Shown: positions 8,455 to 17,734, counted from the first letter of the stretch. The stretch: DNA of 64,000 bases from Acanthopleuribacter pedis (GCF_017377855.1 NZ_JAFREP010000002.1:186001-250000), one strand, 5' to 3'. Program-made: numbers and translations. The notes: generated by a model from the sequence alone, not told the origin.

Positions 8455-8845
8455 AACCTAAGGGGCGGCGGGATATCCTGCTGTGCGCACTTTGGGTGCT
8501 GGTTGACCCTTGCTTGGTGGCCGCTTTGCCGATCAGATCCACGAAATCTACCCTTTTCCAATGAGCACAACGAAAAAAAGAAGCCTCGGCGTGAGTCGTA
8601 AAGCCTGTGAGCCTTGAAGATTTGGCTCTTTTCGTGCGGCAAAACTACCCGAAAATGACGAAAAAATAATTTTCAGGGAAGGGTATTTGCCGATGCCGAC
8701 GTAGCAGAGAACAACAGAGCAATACGCTGCTCCTGCCGCTTTAGGAAAGACTAACCCTTTTTATATCAGATTTTTATCTGAGGGATTGACACGCGCGTTT
8801 ATGGCGCGGGCTAGCGGGGGACCAAGAGATTGATGCCAACCACAA
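8455..8845. other. Intergenic region with candidate promoter for the chaperone gene
   Basis: No gene is seen. Just after the ABC stop, TTAAAACCTAAGG (around 8451-8463) resembles the end of the palindromic repeats at 5968-6074 and 11894-12069. A consensus -35 box TTGACA lies at 8786-8791, but no good -10 box is found 17 bases on. TCAGA/TCTGA (8766-8782) is a small inverted repeat just upstream. Any regulator is unknown. Confidence 0.35.
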
Positions 8846-8860
8846 TTGGAGGAAATAGTT

Positions 8861-9415
8861 ATGTCACACGGACAAGAACAAGTGAATCATTGGTTAGCCC
8901 AACTTGGCCAGACGATTGGATGCGGGCTTGCCCTTAATGAAGAAGGCCGTTGTTCCTTAAAGGCCGCCGGTGATGTAGGTATCGACATTTTTTGTGAGCC
9001 GGAAGACACCCAGTTTTACCTTAGTTTGCCTTTGTTTACGCTTTCCGGCCTCAACAGTCGCGAGATGGTATTGCAACATGCATTGACCATGAATATGTTT
9101 CAACAGGATACCGGCGGTGCCTCGATTGCGCTTGATGCCGATGGGGAAGCGTTGTTGCTTTGTTATACCCATCCCGTGGAGGGAACCGAGTACCAGACGT
9201 TTTACAACATCCTCGCCAATATGATCGAGTCATGCATGGAACTCAAAAGCCAACTGATTGAAAGCGATGACCGGGATGATGAGGACCACCATGAGACGGA
9301 TGAGGTTTCGTTTGGGGTTGAGCAGCATCGTCACGCTGTTCCCGCCTCATCCACGCGGCATGTCACCGAGGTCAGCCCACACGAGACGCTTCGGTACGTC
9401 ATGAATTTCGCGTAA
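8861..9415 (+). CDS. CesT/Tir-type type III secretion chaperone
   Basis: A small acidic protein of 184 residues. The first 130 residues fit the class I T3SS chaperone fold: HWLAQLGQTIGCGLALNEEG near the start, then strands DIFCEPEDTQFYLSLPL and a helix (LQHALTMNMFQQ), then SIALDADGEALLLCY. Such proteins dimerise and bind the N-terminal part of one effector to keep it secretion-ready. The Asp/Glu/His-rich tail is extra. GGAGG 10-14 bases upstream picks ATG 8861 over the ATG at 8846. The next gene, 150 bases downstream and of foreign composition, is the natural candidate partner. No secretion apparatus gene lies in the window, so the injectisome would have to be encoded elsewhere. Confidence 0.75.
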   Translation: MSHGQEQVNHWLAQLGQTIGCGLALNEEGRCSLKAAGDVGIDIFCEPEDTQFYLSLPLFTLSGLNSREMVLQHALTMNMFQQDTGGASIALDADGEALLLCYTHPVEGTEYQTFYNILANMIESCMELKSQLIESDDRDDEDHHETDEVSFGVEQHRHAVPASSTRHVTEVSPHETLRYVMNFA

Positions 9416-9564
9416 GTCCCGGTCCCTATTTTATTGCCGGCAGCGTTGTTTGCCGGAAGGGGTTTGGGCCAAAGGGTGCATCGGTGGCTTGCCTTAAGTA
9501 ACAGGTTTCGCCGCGCATTCGGCCGACCCCGGCTTTTAATGGTTTAATGGTTAAGGAGAACGTC

Positions 9565-11514
9565 ATGTCAGGATTGAATAAAGTTGGAAGTAACGTTATA
9601 CAGGTTGCTAAAAAAGAAGTAAAAGAGATCAAGCAACCCAAACAAGATAATAAGCTTGCGCTTGAGTCGAGTCCAAACCCCAATAGCAACGTGAAACCGA
9701 AAAAGATGAATGCGAAACATATCGCTGAAGCAGCGCCGATTAACGCCCCTAAGTTTGAGAACCCCAAAAAAGAAACCAAACGGGTTCAAACCGTACAGCT
9801 TAAGGTAAATTTGAGCAAACTCGCGCCCGACAATAAGCCTGGATTGGCGACGCTCAAAGAGCGCTCCAAAATGGTGTTTGATACGATAGAAAAGATGGTT
9901 GACAAAAAAATCATCGATACTCGGAAATCATCAACCACGGTTGTGACCATGCCGGAGTTTTTCCTGAACGATGCTTCTAAAACCATGAGCCCGCCGGAAA
10001 TGGAACAAGCAATTACCTACCTGAAAGACCTTGCCAAAAATGAGAAGTTTGAGAATCTGGTATTTACACCTGGCAGTATGTTGGCGATGCACCCGGCGCC
10101 GGCGATGAAGCATATTAAATCCAGCGATCTTCAAACCATTGCAGAGACCATGAAGCTGGATATTAATGAGGTTAAGGAAGCCTATGCTGAGATGACCTCT
10201 TCGAGTGAGGAGAAATACGAGAAGGTAAGTAACGTTCGCAAGGCTTTGATTGGGGTAGGTGACCAGCTGAACAAGAAGGTTGCCAATGCCGCGAAAAATA
10301 ACAACAAGGTGAACATCACCAAGGAAGTGATTGCCGATATTTGTAAAACGATCAAAGATCCGAGTAACCTAAAAATCAACCCACGTTCAGGCTTCAAACA
10401 GATGCAAAACTGTATTCTGGTCATGGAAGGTGGCAAAAATGGGCAAAACAAGCTGATCAATAAAACCGCGCCTTCTGATATTGATAGCGCTTTGCGATCA
10501 GACAAGAAAAAAAATAGCGATAAATATGAAGACCAGTTGGTGTATTACCCGGCAAAAACGATGTTTAAGGACAACAGGAAACAAATTATTAATAAGGCGA
10601 GCCATGTTGGCATTAATGCAGATTCTTTTGCCTTTCACAGTCCGAAAAACGATTTCGATATGGCGGTGGCCATTTGCCTTGATTACAGCGAGCAGATTTA
10701 CGCCGGAATCGCTGATGAAAAAAATAAGAACAAAATTGACCAGCTACATGTTTCCTCCGCGGGTGTGGGAATGAGGACGGTGAATAAAAGTTACGGTATG
10801 TCTAAGTCTGCATTTTCACTGAATGATGGTTTTGGTTCCGCTTTATCTGCCGACGTCAGCACTGGGGATTTAGACAAATACTATCTGCGCGACAAAGAGG
10901 CCGTTGGAATCTCTTATTCAATTAAAAACGAAACCTTCTCGGCAGAGCCGACCAACTTCGAAAAGAAGGAATTCTATTCGGACATGAAGGACAATTTGGC
11001 TTTCCAAATTGATGCACCGATTCACAAACCCCGCACGGTCTCAAATGCCTCGTCGGTGTCCTCCTTTGATGGGAATCCCAATGTCGGCATGCAGGAGTTA
11101 CTCGGGAAAAATGAGAAGATGCCAAACAACATGAAGTCCCTTTTTCCAACGAAAGAAACCATCAAAAATGAGGATTCTAAGTGGAAAGAAAATATCATGA
11201 AGAAAGAACAAGAAGTTAAAGATATGGGCAACCGAATTGCGATTCTTGATCGCCTTCTTGGAAAAGAGCCAACCCAGAAAGACTGGGACGATGCATTCAA
11301 TGACCCCGTCCTCAAGAAGCTTGTTGCCAAGAAGAATGTTCCAAAAATCAAGAACAAGAAAAACAGCAAAAAACCAAAGGTGACCTATAGTAAGGTTCCT
11401 TTCAATAAATTGGCTAAAAAGATTGGTGGTATTGGAAACTTTCGCACGGAGCACAATAATCTTCGTGACGAAAAGTTGGTTGAGCTTAACAAACTCAGGG
11501 AAGGTAAGCTGTAG
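9565..11514 (+). CDS. Probable type III effector with divergent nitrilase-like domain
   Basis: A 649-residue Lys/Asn-rich protein, visibly AT-richer than its neighbours, which suggests transfer. The first 75 residues are low-complexity and polar, as expected for a T3 secretion signal and chaperone-binding region. Then TTVVTMPEFFLND (Glu131), a strand ENLVFTPGSML, QNCILVMEGGKNG followed by INKT (Lys300), and AVAICLDYSEQ (Cys371) match in order the Glu, Lys and Cys landmarks of carbon-nitrogen hydrolases (nitrilase superfamily). The spacing is longer than usual, so an insertion would be needed; Lys331 and Lys336 are other candidates for the middle residue. After about residue 450 the chain is charged and probably flexible. 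AAGGAG supports ATG 9565. The enzyme assignment is by motif order only; the effector role comes from the chaperone next door. Confidence 0.5.
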   Translation: MSGLNKVGSNVIQVAKKEVKEIKQPKQDNKLALESSPNPNSNVKPKKMNAKHIAEAAPINAPKFENPKKETKRVQTVQLKVNLSKLAPDNKPGLATLKERSKMVFDTIEKMVDKKIIDTRKSSTTVVTMPEFFLNDASKTMSPPEMEQAITYLKDLAKNEKFENLVFTPGSMLAMHPAPAMKHIKSSDLQTIAETMKLDINEVKEAYAEMTSSSEEKYEKVSNVRKALIGVGDQLNKKVANAAKNNNKVNITKEVIADICKTIKDPSNLKINPRSGFKQMQNCILVMEGGKNGQNKLINKTAPSDIDSALRSDKKKNSDKYEDQLVYYPAKTMFKDNRKQIINKASHVGINADSFAFHSPKNDFDMAVAICLDYSEQIYAGIADEKNKNKIDQLHVSSAGVGMRTVNKSYGMSKSAFSLNDGFGSALSADVSTGDLDKYYLRDKEAVGISYSIKNETFSAEPTNFEKKEFYSDMKDNLAFQIDAPIHKPRTVSNASSVSSFDGNPNVGMQELLGKNEKMPNNMKSLFPTKETIKNEDSKWKENIMKKEQEVKDMGNRIAILDRLLGKEPTQKDWDDAFNDPVLKKLVAKKNVPKIKNKKNSKKPKVTYSKVPFNKLAKKIGGIGNFRTEHNNLRDEKLVELNKLREGKL

Positions 11515-11540
11515 AACGGCTTAACCGAAGCGTGTCGCGG

Positions 11541-11575
11541 GGTACAGAACCTCCCAGCAAAAGCGGTTCTGTACC
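11541..11575 (+). terminator. Hairpin behind the effector gene
   Basis: Perfect 11-bp inverted repeat GGTACAGAACC/GGTTCTGTACC (11541-11551 and 11565-11575) with a 13-base loop, 27 bases after the stop codon. No T run follows, so termination would be weak or Rho-assisted; an RNA-stability role is equally possible. Confidence 0.45.
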
Positions 11576-11893
11576 TGTTCGCATCGGTGTGGACCCATCG
11601 TGAATGCCGCGGGATGGAATGGGTCGCTGGATGGGTTTGCCGGTTTTCTTGCCGCGGCCAAACCTTTCCTGCACCATCTGTCATCCCCTCGGCCGTATGG
11701 TTCCTCAGCGCGTCGGCTCCATCTTAGTCAAGGATGCGCGGCAGCATGCCGACCTGGCACCGATGGAGCCGGCTAGCGGCCTATTCGGATGGACACCCAT
11801 CCCACGGGCGCTTAGGCTCGCCTGCTTAAATTCCTGTTCACGCCCGGGCCGCGCAAATGGCTGCTCCGGGTCAACGATGCCTAAAGGGGAACT
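11576..11893. other. Intergenic stretch with no recognised gene
   Basis: Nothing here looks coding. One inverted repeat is visible, GGCTCCATC (11715-11723) with GATGGAGCC (11762-11770). Confidence 0.4.
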
Positions 11894-12069
11894 GGTTTAA
11901 ACCTAAGAAGCGCGATAACTCGCGGCGATTTTGGCTAAACCTCTGGGCTGCAACGGTCTGTGAAAATGCTCACCGCACCCAATGGGTGCGCTTCTGCTTT
12001 CCCCAAACCATTTCGCTCCAGATCTTTAGCCAAAATCCCTCGCTCTTATCGCGCTTCTTAGGTTAAACC
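11894..12069. repeat. Long palindromic repeat (MITE-like), about 45-base arms
   Basis: The left arm (11894-11939) and right arm (12025-12069) are near-perfect inverted copies. The outer 25 bases (GGTTTAAACCTAAGAAGCGC onward) differ by a single base, and the inner parts share GATTTTGGCTAAA. The centre is about 85 bases. A transcript would form one long stem-loop. No gene lies inside. Similar ends occur at 5968-6074 and just after 8451, so this is a dispersed family. No clean target-site duplication was found. Confidence 0.75.
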
Positions 12070-12427
12070 GCCATTCGGCACGATCTGAAGGAAAAAGGAG
12101 ACGTTTCGAGAATAACCCAACCTCCCATAACAGGCTTGTTTTTAGGAAGTGCCAATTTTTTTAAATAAGGTGTAAGATAAAGCTTGGCCTTCCGACTGAG
12201 CAAAATATTCACGGTCATTTTCCGGTGATAGGCTTGCATGTAGCGCCTGCTTGTACGAAAAAACAAGGATTGTGGAAAATGATCACGCAGTGGATAATGA
12301 GGCTGTTTTGTGGGTGAGGGAAATGTATTTTGTCCCAAAATCGAGCTGCTTCGGTGGCTGGTGAGGGCTTTTTGCAGGTTTCCACACGCCGATTGGCTTT
12401 GATTTATTTTATTTTGATGCCGTTTCG
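12070..12427. other. Intergenic stretch with no recognised gene
   Basis: No open frame with a credible start or motif is seen on either strand. It probably holds the promoter of the secreted-protein gene at 12501, but no strong box was identified. Confidence 0.35.
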
Positions 12428-12461
12428 ATCCGACCTCCTTTTAAGTTGAGGTCGGATTTTG
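12428..12461 (+). terminator. Strong hairpin upstream of the secreted-protein gene
   Basis: Perfect 10-bp stem ATCCGACCTC/GAGGTCGGAT (12428-12437 and 12448-12457), loop of 10, followed by TTT. It lies 40-70 bases before the next start codon. It may end a small upstream transcript, or act as a leader attenuator if the promoter is further upstream. Confidence 0.55.
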
Positions 12462-12500
12462 ATTCCCTCCTTTGTTTCTCCTAATCACGAGGAATGTTCT

Positions 12501-14051
12501 ATGAAAATCATCATCCCTTTATGGGTGTTGTGTTCTTGCTTACTTGTCGCCGGTGATCCACGGCCGGGCGATTTTGAATACTTCGACCTCGGTTTCAGCG
12601 ACGGCCAAGGTTACCAAACAGAAATTCGTGCCTTCAACCCCAGTTTCTCAGAGTCCGTCCTCATCACTGTTGAGGCAAAAACGGGTTGGGGGACGCCGCT
12701 TCACGGCGTTTTTCCTCAAAATAGCGCGGCCTTTTCACTGACCTTACCTCCCCTTGCTTCAGTGAGTATGCCGACTATGGACAACATGCCCGTTCCGGTG
12801 CACGGGACCATGCAACTCAACAGCGACGGCCCGGTTGTGGCCTGGAGCCGGACCACCTTTGGTGACCCCGACCGCCCCGAAAAAAGTGATACCCAAGTCT
12901 TCCGTCCGGCAGATGCGGCGCCCTCCGTCGCCCACTTTAACGACCTTTCCGATGCAAGTGCGCCCCAACGTTTTCCTACGCGGGTGCCTGGTCTGATGTT
13001 GCCGCTGCACGAAGTCTTGGTCGTTCGCAATACCGAGGCTTTCACCAGTACCGTCGCGGTTCACGGCCGTGATGCCCTGTTGGGCCACGGTCTTCCTTCA
13101 ACTCAAGTTGAAGTTGCACCTTACGGATCGGTTTCACTGACCGCCTCGCAGATGTTCCCCAGCTTGGCCTCCGGCCGGGCTTCCTTAGAAGTCCACGAAC
13201 TGCAGGGTCGCGTGTTTACCGCCGTTCGTCGTGAGGATTCACGGACTTTGGCACGTGCCAAACCCGCCGTTGATGAAAGTGGGGTGCTTCCGTTTGCCAA
13301 TCTGCCCTTTGAGGGTTTCGAGGGGTACTTCTCCTTCAAACCCCTCTTTGAGGTGCAAGCAGCGGTAACGGGTGAACTTAGCCTAACCGAACCTGTGAAC
13401 AGCGTGCCTTTTAACCTCAATATCGACCAACCTGGCATCACTCGTTTTCTGCCGGGACGGTCGGTCCTGAACGAAGATGAGGTGATGGGAACGGCGCGTT
13501 TTACAGCTGATGAACCGGTGACGGGCTCCTTTACCTTGTTTGGCGACGGCGCCCGCTCTGAAATTGCCCTGAGCGATTTTGAAGGTCCGCGTGCGGTTGC
13601 GTACTTGGGTAAAAACCGGCATGTGCTCAGCAGTGCCCGCGATCTGTTGTTCATTGAGAATCCAGGTGAAACTGAAGAGCGCCTGTCCATCATCGGTTTG
13701 AACCGTGACGGCGCCCTGCGCGACTTGATCACGGGGTCGTTGGTACCCGGACAAAATGTCTGGGAACTGACCGGCGTTTTCGGTGAGGATACCGAGTTGG
13801 TGTTGATCGAAAAAATCGACTCCCTCAACCCGCTTAAAATGGCGTATGTCATCACCGATCAGGAACCGGGCCGCAATGTGTTGGACAGCATTGAGGTCCT
13901 CGAGATTGACGGCGTTTGGTCCTTCAATCGCTTTTTAGAAGAAGTGGCCGCCTGGGAAACACGGGACGCGGTGTGTATTTCCTCCGCCAACCGCTTGTTG
14001 GGTTTGGTGGATATGGTGAACCACAACTTTACCTGTCCCAATAATCGGTAA
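12501..14051 (+). CDS. Secreted protein of unknown function, probably beta-rich
   Basis: A 516-residue protein with an N-terminal hydrophobic signal sequence (MKIIIPLWVLCSCLLVAG). There is no proper lipobox, so it is probably released into the periplasm or outside. The rest is rich in short hydrophobic strands separated by Gly, Pro and Asp, suggesting several beta-sandwich-like units of 90-120 residues, for example around residues 15-150 and 270-370. I recognise no catalytic motif and no family. The last Cys pair (around residues 491 and 512) could form a disulphide. ATG 12501 is chosen because the signal peptide starts there; GAGGAA lies upstream. The gene stands alone, between a leader hairpin and a terminator. 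Confidence 0.7.
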   Translation: MKIIIPLWVLCSCLLVAGDPRPGDFEYFDLGFSDGQGYQTEIRAFNPSFSESVLITVEAKTGWGTPLHGVFPQNSAAFSLTLPPLASVSMPTMDNMPVPVHGTMQLNSDGPVVAWSRTTFGDPDRPEKSDTQVFRPADAAPSVAHFNDLSDASAPQRFPTRVPGLMLPLHEVLVVRNTEAFTSTVAVHGRDALLGHGLPSTQVEVAPYGSVSLTASQMFPSLASGRASLEVHELQGRVFTAVRREDSRTLARAKPAVDESGVLPFANLPFEGFEGYFSFKPLFEVQAAVTGELSLTEPVNSVPFNLNIDQPGITRFLPGRSVLNEDEVMGTARFTADEPVTGSFTLFGDGARSEIALSDFEGPRAVAYLGKNRHVLSSARDLLFIENPGETEERLSIIGLNRDGALRDLITGSLVPGQNVWELTGVFGEDTELVLIEKIDSLNPLKMAYVITDQEPGRNVLDSIEVLEIDGVWSFNRFLEEVAAWETRDAVCISSANRLLGLVDMVNHNFTCPNNR

Positions 14052-14092
14052 GACGACATGCTTGTGTCTGCCGTGCTTCGTTTCGAATCAAT

Positions 14093-14130
14093 GGCCGGTC
14101 ACACCTTTTTTGGTGGGGCCGGCCTTTCTT
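14093..14130 (+). terminator. Intrinsic terminator of the secreted-protein gene
   Basis: Stem GGCCGG (14093-14098) with CCGGCC (14119-14124), extended by CACC/GGTG around a T-rich loop, then TTTCTTCTT. It starts 42 bases after the stop codon. Confidence 0.7.
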
Positions 14131-14191
14131 CTTCGCCTCTTTTTGAGAAGCGCCGGCTGAAGGCGGGCAAATAGTGGCCGAGAGGAATTCG

Positions 14192-16243
14192 ATGAACGAA
14201 AAGCCGGATTCTCAACCGATTGCTCATGGCGATCCCAACCCACTTGCCCTGTTGCTTGGTGTGGGTTTGGTGCCGCTTGCTTACTTTCCCTGGAGCGCTG
14301 ACCCCACCATACCGCCACGCTGGGCTTTGGCCGCCTTACTCCCGTGTTATTTGGTTGTGTTTGCCGCACGGTTTTCATTGCGCGGCTTGTGGCCGCAACA
14401 CAGGGGTTTGCGGTTTGCCTTGGTGCTTGTGGTTCTGTCCATGCTCACGTCGGCGCTGACGGCGGAACCTTCCTTTAATCGGCTCGGCACCGTGACCGAC
14501 GTGCTCATCGGCCTGGTTTTCCTGACGGGGGCGGCTTTGGCGGTACACGAGGATCGGCGCCAGATCGTGACGCACTTATGTTCGGTTGTGGCTGTGTCGA
14601 TCACCCTTTGTTCCCTGGTGGGATTGCTTCAGGTTGCCGGTGTGCCACTTGAACACGTGGTGCAGGCTTACCCCCCGGCGTCGCTGTTTGCCAATAAAAA
14701 CGTCGCAGCCCAGGTGTTGGTCACCACCGCGCCCCTTTGGTTTGCACCTGCTTTAATTCATGGCGGCCGCATCGGTTATGTGTGGGTTTTGCTTGTGGGT
14801 GTGAACACGGCTTACTTGACCGCGGTCGAGTCGCGAACCGCGCTGTTGGTTTGTTTGTTACTGTCGCCGATGATTGCTTTCGGCGGGGCCCTTTTTGGGC
14901 AACCCAAGCGGCAGACCCAACAACGATTTTTGGTGATTGGTGGCTGTTGTTTACTGATGACGGCCGTTTTACCCGGTGCGTCGCCCCTATTGCGCCGTAT
15001 CTTGCCGGTGCTTTTATGGCTGTTGGTAACGTGTGTGGCCTTCGGACTCGGTCTTCTTGTGAAACAGCGCTACGCACCTGGCCGGCGTGGGTTTGCCCGT
15101 CTGGCGGCAGGCGTCGGCCTGTTGTTCCTCCTGGCCAACCTGTGTTTGTGGTTTCCGCCTGGTCCCGTGGCTCGGCAAATCGAGCAAGTCGCCACCGCCC
15201 ATAACCCCGATCCCCATGTAAATACCGTCATGGTGCGCGGTGCCATGTACCAAAACGCGGCGCGCATACTGTTGCGGCACCCCATGGGTGTGGGTCCTGG
15301 GAACTTTGCCGCGATGTACCCACTTTTTCACAATGCCGTAACGCCGACGCCGACCTTTTCGATCACCGTGAATCCTTATCGACTCCATCACGACTGGTTA
15401 CAAATTGCCGTGGAGCACGGCGTGTTGGCTTTGGTCGGACTCTGGGGATTTCTAGCGGCCTTGTTGGCCCATGCCGGGCGACGTTTGTTGGCCTGCTCTG
15501 GGGAGGGGGTCGTGGAGGACCCGGAAGTAGGGGCGATTGACCCGGCGTTGGCCGTTCCGATCGCCGTGGTGATGTTCACCGCTGTCGCTGCTTGTTTTTC
15601 ATTCCCCTTGGAAATGCCGACGACCGCGGTGATGTTCTGGTTGGCGGTGGGGTTATTGGTACCGGTGCAGAGGATTTCGAGAGTAAAAAGGTCGCGAGCC
15701 GTGGTTTGGGTGGGGATTTTTACACTGGTCCTGATCGCAATGGTGGCTTATTTTGCCGTGTACCTCTATGGCCAGTTGTTGTTGGCCGAAGGGCGTAAAT
15801 GGCAACGCGCGGGCAATGCGGGTTTCGCTTTTGTGTATACCAACCATGCCGCCCGCGTTTTTCCCGACGATGGAACGGCTTTTGACCATTTGGTTACCTT
15901 GGCGGCAAGCCAGGGCCGCAACCTCGACCAATCCCTCGCGATTACTCAGGGGTACACGGCCCAATACCCGAATCATGCCAACGGGTGGTTCCGACAGGCC
16001 TTTGTTTTGCGCAAACGCGGCGATTTTTCGCAAGCGATTGAGGCGGTGAATCAGGCCTTGCGCCTGGGGGGCGCCGACGCCGCCGGGTTCCAATTTAAAG
16101 GGGAAACCTTGCAGGCTGCCGGTGATTGGGCCGGTGCGCGTAAAGCTTATGAACAAGCACTGGCGGCAACACCGTTGTATACCCCCGCGGTGTTGTGTTT
16201 GCAGGAGTTAGACCGGCTGGAAGGGCGAGCGCCGAAGCCCTAG
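14192..16243 (+). CDS. O-antigen ligase/polymerase-family membrane protein with C-terminal TPR
   Basis: A 683-residue protein with about 10-12 membrane segments over residues 10-520, including a large periplasmic loop (about 320-400). That loop holds the Wzy_C/WaaL-type signature: HPMGVGPGNFAAMYP, then HHDWLQIAVEHGVLALVG with His near residue 398. Members join O-antigen or other glycans to lipid A-core, or polymerise glycans; some glycosylate proteins. The C-terminal 130 residues are soluble and contain at least two TPR-like repeats (GWFRQAFVLRKRGDFSQAIE; GETLQAAGDWAGARKAYEQA). The TPR tail suggests partner binding, as in other ligase-TPR fusions. ATG 14192 is preferred to the GTG at 14174 because GAGAGGA lies six bases ahead of it. 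No other glycan genes flank it, so its substrate is unknown. Confidence 0.8.
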   Translation: MNEKPDSQPIAHGDPNPLALLLGVGLVPLAYFPWSADPTIPPRWALAALLPCYLVVFAARFSLRGLWPQHRGLRFALVLVVLSMLTSALTAEPSFNRLGTVTDVLIGLVFLTGAALAVHEDRRQIVTHLCSVVAVSITLCSLVGLLQVAGVPLEHVVQAYPPASLFANKNVAAQVLVTTAPLWFAPALIHGGRIGYVWVLLVGVNTAYLTAVESRTALLVCLLLSPMIAFGGALFGQPKRQTQQRFLVIGGCCLLMTAVLPGASPLLRRILPVLLWLLVTCVAFGLGLLVKQRYAPGRRGFARLAAGVGLLFLLANLCLWFPPGPVARQIEQVATAHNPDPHVNTVMVRGAMYQNAARILLRHPMGVGPGNFAAMYPLFHNAVTPTPTFSITVNPYRLHHDWLQIAVEHGVLALVGLWGFLAALLAHAGRRLLACSGEGVVEDPEVGAIDPALAVPIAVVMFTAVAACFSFPLEMPTTAVMFWLAVGLLVPVQRISRVKRSRAVVWVGIFTLVLIAMVAYFAVYLYGQLLLAEGRKWQRAGNAGFAFVYTNHAARVFPDDGTAFDHLVTLAASQGRNLDQSLAITQGYTAQYPNHANGWFRQAFVLRKRGDFSQAIEAVNQALRLGGADAAGFQFKGETLQAAGDWAGARKAYEQALAATPLYTPAVLCLQELDRLEGRAPKP

Positions 16244-16518
16244 CCCGCATTTCTCACAAGGATTCGTCGCGAGAAACAGAAAACCTTGTGCGTCGAAGAT
16301 TACGACCGAGGGACGGCACAGGGGGCCGACCATTCGCGGGGCCGACCATTCAGCGTAGCCCAGGCCGATGGTTTTTGTTGCGCCGCCTTGAAGAACCTCG
16401 TTGATTTTTGGGTTTAAGGACCTCCGAGGTTTCGAGATAGAGGGCCCAAAAAAGGAAGCCGGGAAGATTCCTGGCCCTTCTCCCTGATGGGTATTGGATT
16501 CTCAAATGATGGGTGCCT

Positions 16519-17541
16519 TTAATGGTCAAAAAGCGCCACGAGCGACTGGGTTTGGTTAACGTGGGTGATCCAATTAAGCAGTTGTTCCGGGCCGGCGTCT
16601 TGGATGCGCTGAGTGATGTGTGAAGGTAGTTCACGATACTTTTCAGTGAGTAATTGAATCAGCGCTTGCTGGAAGCCCTCGCGTTGACCAAGTTCGCGTC
16701 CTTCTTGGATACCGGCCTGACGGCCTTCTTGGATACCGGCCTGACGGCCTTCGCTTAAGCCTTTCGCGAAACCTTCACGGCCGGCCAAAAGCCTGAGTGT
16801 TTTTTGTATGGCTGTCTCTGAATAGAACCATTCTTCAGCGTTCATGTGGCGACCTCCTGTTTCTTTGCGAAGTCGATCTCTAAATCGTTGGTCTAGGTCG
16901 CGGGGCAGGTCCATCATGGTGTCTATGAAACGAAACAGCGCGATTAACCGCCGTGAATCATAGTTGCGATCTGCCAAGCGTCGGATGAGTGCAAGCTTTG
17001 TTTCGACAAGGACGTTGCTATTCTTGCAGGTTTTCATCGCCTCCAAATGGGCGTCGACCGCTGTTGCGAAAAGGTTCTTTTCCTTAAGCTTTGCGGCGTG
17101 GATCGTTCTGAAATCGGCGAGTTTTACAATGGGAAAATCAACGCGATTCTTGAAATCCCATCGTTTTCTTATAAACGAATTTGGGCGCCAGGATGGCCGG
17201 CTGTCGCCCAAAATCGCCATACTCACGACTTCACAGTCATATTTAAGGAATAACCGGAAATTGTAGACTGCCATTCGCTTTGGAAAAGTGGTGTCGAACT
17301 GGTTTTGGAACTCGAGATGTACCAAAATGAGACATTGTTCACCATCTTTTAATTGCACGCGAAACAATTTATCGGCTATTCGGGTACCGACTTTGTCACC
17401 TGATGCTTGCGGTGGCAATTCCGTACTAAGTGGGGTGGCCGAAGCGTTCCAATCGATGTTTTGATAGGCCGCCGGCCAAAAGAACTCCGTGAATTCTTGA
17501 AAAAACAATTCCGTTAGGTTTTTCCAAGGTTGGTCAAACAA
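16519..17541 (-). CDS. Rpn-family PD-(D/E)XK nuclease (recombination-promoting/transposase-like)
   Basis: A 340-residue protein of the Rpn (YhgA-like) family. The nuclease core shows DKLFRVQL and LVHLEFQNQ, the Asp and Glu-x-Gln of this family, followed by the typical FPKRMAVYNFRLFLKY. Known members cut DNA and stimulate RecA-independent recombination. The C-terminal region carries the Gly/Arg/Glu-rich repeats often seen in these proteins: an exact 24-bp tandem repeat (16701-16748) encodes GRQAGIQE twice. The end resembles the DUF4351-type helical tail. No ATG fits the N-terminus; TTG at 17541 follows GGAGGG at a wide spacing and is used here. It stands alone and may be a mobile, strain-variable gene. 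Confidence 0.75.
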   Translation of the reverse strand: MFDQPWKNLTELFFQEFTEFFWPAAYQNIDWNASATPLSTELPPQASGDKVGTRIADKLFRVQLKDGEQCLILVHLEFQNQFDTTFPKRMAVYNFRLFLKYDCEVVSMAILGDSRPSWRPNSFIRKRWDFKNRVDFPIVKLADFRTIHAAKLKEKNLFATAVDAHLEAMKTCKNSNVLVETKLALIRRLADRNYDSRRLIALFRFIDTMMDLPRDLDQRFRDRLRKETGGRHMNAEEWFYSETAIQKTLRLLAGREGFAKGLSEGRQAGIQEGRQAGIQEGRELGQREGFQQALIQLLTEKYRELPSHITQRIQDAGPEQLLNWITHVNQTQSLVALFDH

Positions 17542-17695
17542 AGGGATGTTTCCCTCCTCAATGTGTCAAGGCATTGAGGAGAACTCGTGTGGTTGTGCGG
17601 AAAATCTAGTCGATGAATCGATGGGATGCAAGCAAAATCTGGAAAAAAATAAATTACTATAAATTCTTTTCGCGGTGAAAAATCACCTTGCCGAA

Positions 17696-17727
17696 ATTAA
17701 GGAGCGGGGTTTGCATAACCCCGCTCC
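17696..17727 (-). terminator. Terminator of the minus-strand radical SAM gene
   Basis: Perfect 10-bp stem GGAGCGGGGT (17701-17710) with ACCCCGCTCC (17718-17727) and a 7-base loop. Read on the minus strand it is followed by TTAATTT. It starts 7 bases after the stop codon of the radical SAM gene. Confidence 0.75.
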
Positions 17728-17734
17728 CTTTCAC

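Noticed and set aside
16519..17541. IS-element transposase
   Set aside because: No flanking inverted repeats or target duplications were seen; the sequence fits the Rpn nuclease family.
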